Positions 33,547 through 41,697 of a stretch of DNA of 64,000 bases are shown here, piece after piece. The stretch comes from Desulfobacter sp. Its GTDB lineage: Bacteria; Desulfobacterota; Desulfobacteria; Desulfobacterales; Desulfobacteraceae. The translations under genes and the position numbers were made by a program. The notes beneath the pieces are model-generated. The model saw only the letters and a list, made by a program, of their open reading frames with translations. It was not told where the DNA came from and did no database searches. The stretch spans positions 4,461,001 to 4,525,000 of the forward strand of contig CP054838.1 of NCBI GenBank assembly GCA_028768545.1, in the 5' to 3' direction. How positions within the stretch are numbered: the first letter of the stretch is position 1; each line of letters starts with the position of its first letter.

Positions 33547-35298
33547 TCAAGGTAAACTTTCTTTTTTTTGCTTGGCCGGCAGGCAGATGACAAATACGGT
33601 GCCTTCTCCCTGATGACTTTCCACAGTCATTGTTCCGCCAAAACTTTCAATAATGCCGTAGCAGACTGAAAGCCCAAGGCCGGTGCCCCGCCCCACAGCC
33701 TTGGTGGTAAAAAACGGGGAAAAAAGCCGGGTCATATGCTCAGGTTTTATACCGCAGCCATTGTCCTTGACGCAGATATCAACCTGGTCAGGGGTGTGAT
33801 CCACAAACACCTCGATAACCCCTCCCCGGGATCCATGACGCTCCATCACGGCATCCATGGCATTGTTCAACAAATTGAGCACCACCTGCTGAAACCGGGA
33901 AAGATCCCCCATGAACCATGGCGCATCCCCAGGAATCCGGGTGATCAACTCAACACCGTTTACCCTGGCCTTGTTTTCAACCAGAGCCATGATGTCGGGA
34001 ATCACTTTTTGGGGATCCAGCTCAATCTGTTGGATTTCATTTTTCCTGCCGAACTTTAAAATGGCAGAGGTAATTTTATGGCACCGTTCCACCTGACGAT
34101 GAATCTGGTCCAATCCCTCATGAATGCCTGCCGTGGTCTCCTGATTTTTTGGATCACTGGCCAGGGCCTTTGCCAATGCAGGAGACCCCTTGTCCAGAAG
34201 ATCTTCAACCAAAAGTTTTAACAGGGCATATTCGCTCTTGATAATCTGCAGGGGATTATTGATCTCATGGGCAAAGCCTGCAACCATCTCGCCGATCTCG
34301 GCCAATTGAACGGCCCGGATCAACTGACTGCCCAACTGCTCTTTTTCACCGTCCAGCCGCTCAATCTGACGGACGATCCGTTCAGATGTGAATACAGCTG
34401 CCACTACAAGGACAGCCAGGCCACAGACCATGATAATCAGGCAGATAATGGCCGCAGAATACAATGCCCGGTAGGCATCCTGTTTTTCCTGGCGAACCAC
34501 CAAAAGCCAGGATTTGTCCCTGAGCCGGGTCACGGCATAAAGAAAGGGCTGGCCCTTGGGGGAAATACAGAAAGATGCCTGCCGACTGTTAAAAAGATAA
34601 CCAAACCATTCAAAGGCAGGATCTTGTTCCAAAAGAGCGATATCCCCGGACCTGCGTGCCGTCTGTGCCTGACCCTCACGGTTCAGGATATAGGCTTCAC
34701 CGGTCTTGCCCACCCGCACCCCTGATACCAGGGTATCAAAAAACAGGGTGTCAATGGTGGCTCTGAGCACCCAGGTTCTGTTCTGTTCAGACCTGCGGAC
34801 CGCCACCACAAAATGGGGGGTATTCCGATACCCCAAAAAGATATCAGAAATATAATACCCCCTTGCCATGGTCTTTTTAAACCAATCCTCCCGGGCATAG
34901 GATTTTCCCGCAAGGGCATAATCCCCGGAATACCTCAGATGAATCCCTTGTTCATCAAACAAACCTAAATCCACAAACGCGGCAGACCGTTTTTCCAAAT
35001 TTTTATAAATGGCATTGATGGCCTGGTCTGCACAGATCTGGTCAAAGGAAAAGGTTCTTGTGATCAGGGCAAGATCAGCCTTTCTTTCAATGAGAAAGGA
35101 CTCGATCATCTGGCATTGATCACTTAAGATTCGGGTCAAATTCCCCTGGGTACCGGTTTCCAGGGCAGAGGAGAAAAAATAAAAACTAATGGACATGACA
35201 AGGAAAAAAGGAACCATGGGAATAAGAATCATATTCACAAGAATCCCGCGTTTAAGCTTTGTTCTGCTGGCGTTTAATTTCTCGGATCGTGTTTCCAT
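33547..35298 (-). CDS. dCache-domain sensor histidine kinase (module B)
   Basis: A 583-residue kinase built like that at 21963: membrane segment about 18-42; periplasmic dCache domain about 48-272 (SYAREDWFKK, GYYISDIFLGYRNTPHF); second membrane segment about 280-303; HisKA with H344 in GFAHEINNPLQI; and HATPase with LLNNAMDAVM, DNGCGI and GTGLGLSV. The binding-domain motifs are close to those of module A, so the two may sense related ligands. The receiver gene follows after 18 bases. AGGA lies about 10 bases before the ATG. Confidence 0.9.
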   Translation of the reverse strand: METRSEKLNASRTKLKRGILVNMILIPMVPFFLVMSISFYFFSSALETGTQGNLTRILSDQCQMIESFLIERKADLALITRTFSFDQICADQAINAIYKNLEKRSAAFVDLGLFDEQGIHLRYSGDYALAGKSYAREDWFKKTMARGYYISDIFLGYRNTPHFVVAVRRSEQNRTWVLRATIDTLFFDTLVSGVRVGKTGEAYILNREGQAQTARRSGDIALLEQDPAFEWFGYLFNSRQASFCISPKGQPFLYAVTRLRDKSWLLVVRQEKQDAYRALYSAAIICLIIMVCGLAVLVVAAVFTSERIVRQIERLDGEKEQLGSQLIRAVQLAEIGEMVAGFAHEINNPLQIIKSEYALLKLLVEDLLDKGSPALAKALASDPKNQETTAGIHEGLDQIHRQVERCHKITSAILKFGRKNEIQQIELDPQKVIPDIMALVENKARVNGVELITRIPGDAPWFMGDLSRFQQVVLNLLNNAMDAVMERHGSRGGVIEVFVDHTPDQVDICVKDNGCGIKPEHMTRLFSPFFTTKAVGRGTGLGLSVCYGIIESFGGTMTVESHQGEGTVFVICLPAKQKKESLP

Positions 35299-35579
35299 CG
35301 TTTTTAAATCCTGACAATAGGGTTATTATTTTTATTATCAGGGTTGAGCAACTATGATGCCTATAGAGGCCAACAAGACAAAAAACCATGATAACCATTT
35401 GAAAATAATGCAAATTTTTTTCACCCCCCATGGGATTGATTTCTTTAAATCACCTTTGGCCTGTCAATTCTTTTTCCAGTTTGTAAAAGGATTGGACCCT
35501 AAAAAAGAGTGGCATTCCCTTAAATTATCCTCTATTAATGGCTTGGAATATGGGTTAGATTAAACCGGAACAAACGCGT

Positions 35580-35957
35580 ATGATTAAAATAGCAATGGTG
35601 GGATTGGGCGGTGCCTTGGGAGCGATCTGCCGGTATATGGTATATGAAACCTGTCTGATCATGGTCAAAGAGGCCTGGCTCCCTTTAGGCACCTTGATTG
35701 TGAATATACTGGGCTGTTTTTTGATAGGCTTTTTGGACGGGATTGCCGAAACCCGGGACCTGTTCAGCCCCGAACTTCGTGCCCTGATCTTTGTGGGGTT
35801 TCTCGGAGGCTTTACCACCTTTTCCACCTTTGGATATGAAAGTTTCTTTTTCATCCGCAACGGACAGGCAGAAATGGCCGCGATCAACGCGGCCTTACAG
35901 CTGACCCTGGGGATCTTAGGGGTATGGGCCGGATTCACCCTGGCCAAACTTGTATAA
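35580..35957 (+). CDS. crcB: fluoride ion channel CrcB/Fluc
   Basis: A 125-residue protein with four membrane segments and the Fluc signature: GGALGAICRYMVYE at the start, GTLIVNILGCFLIGF with the central Asn, and GFLGGFTTFSTFGYE with the Phe-box residues. It exports fluoride as a dual-topology dimer. It is present as a single gene. The ribosome-binding site is weak. I looked for a fluoride riboswitch upstream and did not find the full conserved pattern. It is on the opposite strand from the kinase gene before it. Confidence 0.9.
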   Translation: MIKIAMVGLGGALGAICRYMVYETCLIMVKEAWLPLGTLIVNILGCFLIGFLDGIAETRDLFSPELRALIFVGFLGGFTTFSTFGYESFFFIRNGQAEMAAINAALQLTLGILGVWAGFTLAKLV

Positions 35958-36161
35958 AACATCTATCAAAGGATTGGCCAAACCCTGACACCCTTGACCG
36001 GTGCTACTCTCCGGGCAATACACTGGCAGGCCAAATCATATTCTGAAGCTCTAACTTTATTCAAACGTTTAAAAAAAATTGATATTTTTTGATAAAATAG
36101 CTTTGACTTAACCAGTTCATCATTATATCCATGAGTATACTTACATTAACGGAGACACGCT

Positions 36162-36569
36162 ATGGGACCCCAGGACAAACTGAGTGAAGCATTAGAAGAC
36201 TATCTTGAAACCATTCTGGAACTCCAGAAAACCAAAACAGTTGCCCGCTCAAAGGATATTGCCGAAAAACTGGATATCAAACGCGGCTCTGTAACCGGAA
36301 TGCTGAAAAAACTGGCCAAACAGGCGCTGATCAATTATGAGCCCTATGGCTATGTAACCTTGACCCCCAAAGGGGAAAAAATCGCCAAGGCCGTGGAAAG
36401 CCGCCATCTTTTTTTAAAAGATTTTCTGTTTCGAATTCTTGAAGTGGATAAAAAAACGGCTGACAAAACCGCCTGCCAGATGGAACACGCAATGAACGAA
36501 GAGACCTTCAGCAAATTCAAGGCCTTTGTTAAACGACTGGATACCTGTCCCCATCGTGAACAGGACTAA
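36162..36569 (+). CDS. DtxR/MntR-family metal-dependent transcriptional regulator
   Basis: A 135-residue regulator. The N-terminal winged helix-turn-helix (LEDYLETILELQKTKTVARSKDIAEKL, IKRGSVTGMLKKLAKQALI, YVTLTPKGEKIA) and the following dimerisation helices with metal-ligand-type residues (ESRHLFLKDFL, ACQMEHAMNEET) are those of the DtxR/MntR family. It has no SH3-like third domain, as in MntR. It probably senses manganese or iron. GGAGA precedes the ATG. No metal transporter gene is adjacent, so its targets lie elsewhere. An AGTATACT palindrome at 36134-36141 lies just upstream. Confidence 0.85.
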   Translation: MGPQDKLSEALEDYLETILELQKTKTVARSKDIAEKLDIKRGSVTGMLKKLAKQALINYEPYGYVTLTPKGEKIAKAVESRHLFLKDFLFRILEVDKKTADKTACQMEHAMNEETFSKFKAFVKRLDTCPHREQD

Positions 36570-36666
36570 TTTTTAGGGCCCAAAAATCGCTTTTTTATCG
36601 GGTAAATCTTTAATTCAAAGAATGGTTTAACCCGCCCTTCCCCTTATTTGCAACTATCTTTTCGAC

Positions 36667-38484
36667 CTAAAGCAGGGGAAGAGAAATATCAAACCGGGTC
36701 CATTCCCCCTGTCTTGAGACCACCTTGATATCCCCTCCATGGTCTTTGATAAACCCGTAACAGACAGAAAGGCCTAAGCCGACGCCCTGAACACTCTCAT
36801 TTTTGGTGGTAAAAAAAGAATCAAACACCCGGGCAATGTGTTCAGGGTGGATGCCGGTACCGGTATCTTCCACTGAAATTTTCAGGGTAGACGAGGTGGC
36901 TGCCGTGCTGATTTTCAATTCCCCCCCGTCGGGCATGGCATACATGGCATTGGAAAAAAGATTGATAAAAACCTGGCGGAGCTGATCTTTTGAGGCCATG
37001 ATCCTGACCCCGGCCTCCATAAGATTCAGGACCAGCTTCACTGAATTTTCCCTGAACCGTTTATCATAGAGCAAAAGCAGTTCATCCAGAACCGAATGAA
37101 CATCAAGGGGCATCCGGATATCCTGGTCCGGCTTTGAAAATGAAAGCATTTTTTTGAGCATATCGGCAAGGCGCATGGTCTCTGACAAAGACATATCCAA
37201 AAGCTTGCGCCGCTTGTTCGAAGGAGAGATTTCGGTTTTCATCAATTCCAGGGTATTCATTATTCCGAACAATGGATTGTTGAGTTCATGGGCAATCTGT
37301 GAGGTCAGCCGTCCCATGGCAGCCAGTTTTTCGGACTGAAGCAGGTGCTGGCGGGCTTCGGACAGCTCTCTTTCTGTTTTGAGGCGTTCTTTAAGGTCCA
37401 CAAAAATAGCAACCCAGGCCAATTCTTTTTTGTCTTCGTCATAAAGAATACTGGCAGAGAGATTGCCTTCCACCAGGCCCCCGTCCTCCCGGGTAAAGGT
37501 CAGGGAAAAAGAGTTGAGCCTTCCCTTGCCGCCATACCCTGTATCCCGCATCATTTCCAGAATATTTTGAGTCACCTCCCAGCCGAATATATCCTTGATA
37601 TTCATCTGGCCCACCACCGTGGAGGCTGCCGGCCCAAAGATCTCCTGCGCCCCTTTGTTCCAGAGTTTTATTCCCCCGGCCATCTCCATGGTTATGATGG
37701 CATTGGGGGAACAAAAAATAATTTTATCCAGAAAATCATGGGCTTCTTTGATCTGGTTTTCAATGATCTTGCGCTGGGTCTGATCCACCACCACCCCCTC
37801 ATACCCCAGCACCTTTCCTCTGTCCCCGTATCTCACATTGGAGGTGAGCAGAATATGAAGGATATGACCGTCCCGCCGTCTCCATTTGACCTCATAATCC
37901 ACCACCTGACCTTTTTTTTCAATAATCCGCTGATACTTACGGCGGTCTTCTGGCCGAAGATAAACATCCGTGGCCAGATCCAGGGATAAAAACTCGTCCT
38001 TATTCTGGTATCCCAGTATCTTGAGCAGGGCTGGATTAACATCCAAAAACCGCCCCTCTTTTGAAGAGATAAACACCCCGCAGCCCACATGGGTGAACAA
38101 GCGCTGATAACTTTCCATTGAAGACTTGAGCTTGGCCTTCTGGGCCACCTGATCAGAGATATCGCGATAAATGGAGAGCATGGACCGGGTACCGTCCTTG
38201 TTGCTCACCGGCAGTTCGGTCACATCAAAGGTTCTTTCCACAGACGGGACATACACTTCACCCCGGCAGATTTCATTTTTTTCAAATACTTCATGGTGCT
38301 TGCACCAGGCGCAGGGACGGTCAGAGCCGGTCAATACCTGGAAACATTTTTTCCCCACCCCCTGGCCAAAATAGGTGGTCATGAATTTATTCATGTACTC
38401 CACGGTATAATCTTCATTAATGATATAAATACCCTCTTCAAAGGCATCCAGGGCATCCAAAATTTTCGGGGTGTGGTCGGTCAT
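36667..38484 (-). CDS. soluble multi-PAS sensor histidine kinase
   Basis: A 605-residue kinase without membrane segments. Three PAS-type domains are visible: about 5-130 (with CFQVLTGSDRPCAWCKHHE, a cysteine-rich loop), about 130-245 (LFTHVGCGVFISSKEGRF) and about 250-375 (AITMEMAGGIKLWNKGAQEIFG). HisKA (H in QIAHELNNPLFG) and HATPase (LFSNAMYAMP, DTGTGI, GVGLGLSV) follow. The CxxC loop in the first PAS could bind haem, metal or an Fe-S cluster, which is inference. ATG 38484 has GGAGG; an ATG 4 codons upstream lacks a good site. No regulator gene is adjacent. Confidence 0.9.
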   Translation of the reverse strand: MTDHTPKILDALDAFEEGIYIINEDYTVEYMNKFMTTYFGQGVGKKCFQVLTGSDRPCAWCKHHEVFEKNEICRGEVYVPSVERTFDVTELPVSNKDGTRSMLSIYRDISDQVAQKAKLKSSMESYQRLFTHVGCGVFISSKEGRFLDVNPALLKILGYQNKDEFLSLDLATDVYLRPEDRRKYQRIIEKKGQVVDYEVKWRRRDGHILHILLTSNVRYGDRGKVLGYEGVVVDQTQRKIIENQIKEAHDFLDKIIFCSPNAIITMEMAGGIKLWNKGAQEIFGPAASTVVGQMNIKDIFGWEVTQNILEMMRDTGYGGKGRLNSFSLTFTREDGGLVEGNLSASILYDEDKKELAWVAIFVDLKERLKTERELSEARQHLLQSEKLAAMGRLTSQIAHELNNPLFGIMNTLELMKTEISPSNKRRKLLDMSLSETMRLADMLKKMLSFSKPDQDIRMPLDVHSVLDELLLLYDKRFRENSVKLVLNLMEAGVRIMASKDQLRQVFINLFSNAMYAMPDGGELKISTAATSSTLKISVEDTGTGIHPEHIARVFDSFFTTKNESVQGVGLGLSVCYGFIKDHGGDIKVVSRQGEWTRFDISLPLL

Positions 38485-38666
38485 GACAACCTCCATAAAG
38501 AAATGAAACCAATGCTCATTTTGTATCCTGTCCGCCGGAGTATTGTCAAGGCAGAGGGATTTTATGTGGCCGGCGGCTTCCCATTTAAAAAATCTTTGAC
38601 CAAAGATGTGTTCGCCCCGATCATGAGTATGGCGGCCACAAAATATTCAACGACCAAATAAAAGGC

Positions 38667-38675
38667 TGAAAACAC
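38667..38675. repeat. target-site duplication of IS256 copy 1, left
   Basis: TGAAAACAC, identical to 40126-40134 on the other side of the element. Confidence 0.85.
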
Positions 38676-40125
38676 GGGAATGTTCAGAATTCTGTGTCAC
38701 GGTTTCGGTTCCCGGATCTGCCTCAGCGCCAGCGGAAGTAAAAGTCAGGTCCGAGAATGGGCCTTCAATCAGCCACGTCGGAGGAGTTGACTTTTGCTGG
38801 AGTGGAGTTCCTGGAACCATCTTTTCCATCTGTAAATAAATCCCTATCAAATTCCCAGCTCTTTATCCAGCCGGCCTTCAAAGAAAATTGCCAACTGGGA
38901 AATTGTCAGTGACCAATTTTGAATCGGTATTGTCCATTTTTTACTGGCGTTCTGGATCCCCATGTAAAGCAGCTTTAACAGGCTGTCCTGGTTCGGGAAT
39001 GATCCCTTTGTTTTGGTCAGTTTTCGAAACTGTCGATGCACAGCCTCAATGGTATTTGTGGTGTATATTATCCGTCGAATCTCTTCTGGATATTTAAAGA
39101 AATGACTGAGGCGTTCCCAGTTGTTCCGCCAGGATTTTATCACAATCGGGTATTTGTCATTCCATTTATTTTCCAAGATATCCAGTTCTTCTTCGGCCAG
39201 ATCCTTATTGACCGCTTTATAAACACGTTTTAGATCTGCCATAAATTCCTTTTTATTTTTGGAACCAACGTATTTCAATGAATTTCGGATCTGGTGGACT
39301 ACGCAGAGTTGAACTTCTGTGTCCGGGAATATGGTCTCAATGGCCTCGGGAAAACCTTTTAGACCATCAACACAGGCAATCAGGATATCTTTTACCCCTC
39401 GGTTTGAAAGGTCTGTTAACACCTGCAGCCAGAAGTTCGCACCCTCATTCTCGGATATGTACAGCCCAAGAACCTCTTTGCGGCCCTCGATATTCACCCC
39501 AAGAATTGTGTAAACGGCCTTGCTGCCGACCTTTCCGTTTTCTCGTACTTTATAATGTATGGCATCAAGCCATACGATTGGGTACACATTTTCCAACGGC
39601 CTGGCCTGCCATTCTTTGACGGTATGGATGATTTTATCGGTAATGGTGCTCAGAGTGGCATTTGAAATCTCAAGTCCATAGATTTCCTGTAAATGGGAAG
39701 CCATATCATTATAACTCATGCCCAGGCCGTAAAGGGCTATTATCTTTCTTTCAATTTCATCGCTGAGCGTTGTCTGATGTTTTTTGACGATCTGTGGAGA
39801 GAAGGTTCCGGCCCTGTCACGCGGGGTTTTTAGCTCAAATTTACCATCCAGGGATTTAATGGTCTTTTTGCTTTTTCCATTACGGCGGTTGGCAGAAACT
39901 TCCTGCCCGAGATGGGACTCCAACTCTCCTTCAAGAGCAGCTTCAGCAAGATTTTTGATTAATGATGTAAGGACGCCGCCCTTACCTGTGAAGGGTTTAC
40001 CTTCCTGGATGCCTTTAAGGGCTTTTTGAAAATCAAATTCGGTGTTTTCTTCGGTCATGTCAGTTCTCCTTATTTAGCTGAGTATATCAGCTTTCATTCA
40101 ACTGACACAGAATTTTGAACGCCCT
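38676..40125 (-). mobile_element. IS256-family insertion sequence, copy 1 (1450 bp)
   Basis: The element is bounded by imperfect terminal inverted repeats: GGGAATGTTCAGAATTCTGT at the left and, read inward from the right, AGGGCGTTCAAAATTCTGTG. It carries one transposase gene and is flanked by the 9-bp direct repeat TGAAAACAC. It sits in the BASS-like gene. A second copy of the same length lies in opposite orientation at 47676-49125. Confidence 0.9.
38847..40058 (-). CDS. IS256-family transposase (copy 1)
   Basis: A 403-residue IS256/mutator-type transposase with the DDE catalytic set: first Asp in PIVWLDAIHYK, second in ACVDGLKGFPEAI, and Glu in TTNTIEAVHRQFRK. The C/H pair CVVHQIRN typical of the family is also present. 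AAGGAG precedes the ATG. It differs from copy 2 by one residue I noticed (Ile versus Met in KKWT-IPIQNW) and one silent change, so it looks intact and recently active. Confidence 0.93.
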   Translation of the reverse strand: MTEENTEFDFQKALKGIQEGKPFTGKGGVLTSLIKNLAEAALEGELESHLGQEVSANRRNGKSKKTIKSLDGKFELKTPRDRAGTFSPQIVKKHQTTLSDEIERKIIALYGLGMSYNDMASHLQEIYGLEISNATLSTITDKIIHTVKEWQARPLENVYPIVWLDAIHYKVRENGKVGSKAVYTILGVNIEGRKEVLGLYISENEGANFWLQVLTDLSNRGVKDILIACVDGLKGFPEAIETIFPDTEVQLCVVHQIRNSLKYVGSKNKKEFMADLKRVYKAVNKDLAEEELDILENKWNDKYPIVIKSWRNNWERLSHFFKYPEEIRRIIYTTNTIEAVHRQFRKLTKTKGSFPNQDSLLKLLYMGIQNASKKWTIPIQNWSLTISQLAIFFEGRLDKELGI

Positions 40126-40134
40126 TGAAAACAC
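40126..40134. repeat. target-site duplication of IS256 copy 1, right
   Basis: TGAAAACAC, identical to 38667-38675. Confidence 0.85.
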
Positions 40135-40506
40135 AGACAGACTGCAATTAGAAAAAAGGCCTCATAGTGGGTCACAAATAGCTGGCGTTCATTGTAAAAG
40201 GCAAAAGAGGCCAGGAACACAAGAAAAACAAGGGTCCCCTTTCTGACGGCGCTTTCTGAATTTTTTGCCACCCGAGGGGCTTGTTTTTTAACGGCCATTC
40301 CCGCTGCCATAGGCGGAATGGTGATCATGACAATCCCCAGTGAAAGATTTAGGGCATTGACCTGAGCGGCCACGGTTTCTCCCATAAAATAATGAAGGAA
40401 AAAAGGGACAAGCACCGGAATTGTGACCACCGTGATCAGGCTGTTCATTGCCGTTAAACTCACAGACAGGGCAGGATCTCCTTTGCAGATATAGCAATGC
40501 CGATAA

Positions 40507-41031
40507 TTATTTATACATCCTGATAATTTCATCAATCGTTTCGTTTTCATTGTATTCACGGATGGTTTTTAGGGCCGCAAAATCGTGTTCAATCGGATTG
40601 AGATCCGGTGAATACGGGGGCAAAAACAAAAGAGCTGCACCAGTTCTTTCGATCAAATATTTGGTTTCTTCGCCCTTGTGGAAGGATGCGTTATCCATCA
40701 CAACGACATGATTATCGTTCAGATGTGGACTCAACTGGTGTTCGATCCAAGCATTAAAGATATCCGCATTGCATGTTCCCTGAAACAAAAATGGTTCTTC
40801 AAAACTATATTCGATGCGGGCAGCAATCAAAGACGTTCGAGGGTGCTTTGTTCCTGCAATCAAACCATGAACACGCTGCCCTTTGAGAGCATATCCATAG
40901 CGACGGGTTGTATAAGGCGAAAAGCCGCTTTCATCAACATAAACAAACGTTTTGCAACGACGTACATAACGTTCACGAAGACGAAGATATGCCTTTCTTT
41001 TGCTGTCGCTTCGCTCCCTGTATCCCGTCAT
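40507..41031 (-). CDS. IS630-family transposase, catalytic part (orfB)
   Basis: 174 residues of the DDE catalytic domain: first Asp in FVYVDESGFS, second in VVMDNASFHKG, Glu in PPYSPDLNPIEHDF, the classic IS630/Tc1 pattern. Its ATG overlaps the orfA stop as ATGA, right behind a run of eight A, so it is probably made by programmed frameshifting or by translational coupling with orfA. Confidence 0.88.
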   Translation of the reverse strand: MTGYRERSDSKRKAYLRLRERYVRRCKTFVYVDESGFSPYTTRRYGYALKGQRVHGLIAGTKHPRTSLIAARIEYSFEEPFLFQGTCNADIFNAWIEHQLSPHLNDNHVVVMDNASFHKGEETKYLIERTGAALLFLPPYSPDLNPIEHDFAALKTIREYNENETIDEIIRMYK

Positions 41032-41339
41032 CTTTTTTTTCGAGTGATTCCGAGTTGTTTCATATTATACCAGATACAGGCACGGGATACTCCGAAATGC
41101 TGCGCCCTTTCCGATTGTGTCATGTCATCATTTGTCTCCACATGGAGGCGCAAAGCTTCCAGATCCAAACTTCGTGGTCCTTTTGGACCGGGTTTCTTGT
41201 ATGACAAACCATCTTCGGCAGACGTCCAGTTGTGAACACTTCCACGGGATACATTAAACTGACTGGCAGCTTCCGTCTTGCTTCCTCCATTTTCTACAAA
41301 ATCTATAACGCGTTTGCGTAAATCTGATGAATATCTCAT
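41028..41339 (-). CDS. IS630-family transposase, DNA-binding part (orfA)
   Basis: 103 residues with two helix-turn-helix segments (LRKRVIDFVENGGSKTEAASQF, MTQSERAQHFGVSRACIWY) that bind the element ends. It ends GITRKKR within the A-run, where a frameshift would fuse it to orfB. It is the N-terminal half of the split IS630 transposase. Confidence 0.85.
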   Translation of the reverse strand: MRYSSDLRKRVIDFVENGGSKTEAASQFNVSRGSVHNWTSAEDGLSYKKPGPKGPRSLDLEALRLHVETNDDMTQSERAQHFGVSRACIWYNMKQLGITRKKR

Positions 41340-41697
41340 GGGGAAAATATAAGTTGTATAAATCCTTGTTCAAGTAATTGTTTGCTCTGCTATAAAGGAA
41401 ACCAGGTTGGTGATCGCCCCTCCCGGACAGGCGGAAAGGATCATGACCGAGGTGGCCGGCACAGAATCTAACCCGGCCACCCGGACAAAAACAAACCCCA
41501 GCACCGGCAGCCCCACGATCTGAAGAAGAATCCCGGTCAGGATGGCCTTTGGATGACACAATATCCGTTTAAAATCATGGGGTGTCAGACAAAGCCCCAT
41601 CCCAAACATGATAAAGGCAATGGCAAGGGGAATGATGATCCTGGTCATGATGGAAGAGTCCATAGGGCTTTGTCCTTATTTTAATAAGTTAAAAAAA

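Larger units (their letters stand above)
40492..41392 (-). mobile_element. IS630-family insertion sequence (about 0.9 kb)
   Basis: The element interrupts the BASS-like gene. Its ends are imperfect inverted repeats: TAGCAATGCCGATAATTATT at the left and, read inward from the right, TAGCAGAGCAAACAATTACT. Flanking TATA on both sides is consistent with the TA target duplication of the family; the exact boundary is ambiguous by 2 bases. It contains two overlapping frames that together make the transposase. Removal of the element restores the host frame. Confidence 0.85.
38562..41663 (-). pseudogene. bile acid:sodium symporter (BASS)-like gene broken by two IS elements
   Basis: The N-terminal part (41663 to about 41393, MDSSIMTRIIIPLAIAFIM, MILSACPGGAITNLVSF) and middle part (about 40491 to 40135, KGDPALSVSLTAMNSL) match a BASS-family transporter. 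They rejoin in frame if the IS630-family element is removed (NLVSFISAKGDPAL). A 38-codon fragment beyond the IS256-family element (38675 to 38562, YFVAAILMIG) resembles the end of such a protein, but it is out of frame and some 60 residues seem to be missing. The gene thus had probably decayed besides the two insertions. It was likely in a unit with the TPP enzyme gene just upstream. Confidence 0.75.

Noticed and set aside
35354..35563. 69-codon frame between the kinase and crcB
   Set aside because: No ribosome-binding site and no recognisable or conserved-looking features; AT-rich intergenic DNA.
35340..35575. Possible fluoride riboswitch before crcB (TATGATGCCTATAG resembles part of the motif)
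   Set aside because: The conserved 5' part (GGNGATGG and partner) is missing, and the distance and pairing do not fit.
36570..36666. Hairpin CGGGTAAA/TTTAACCCG between the DtxR-type gene and the PAS kinase gene
   Set aside because: The stem is interrupted and there is no T-run on the correct side for either gene.
38687..38850. Small frame overlapping the transposase stop, present in both IS256 copies (also 48951-49139)
   Set aside because: It ends inside or beyond the terminal inverted repeat and is identical only because the whole element is duplicated; no sign of a passenger gene.
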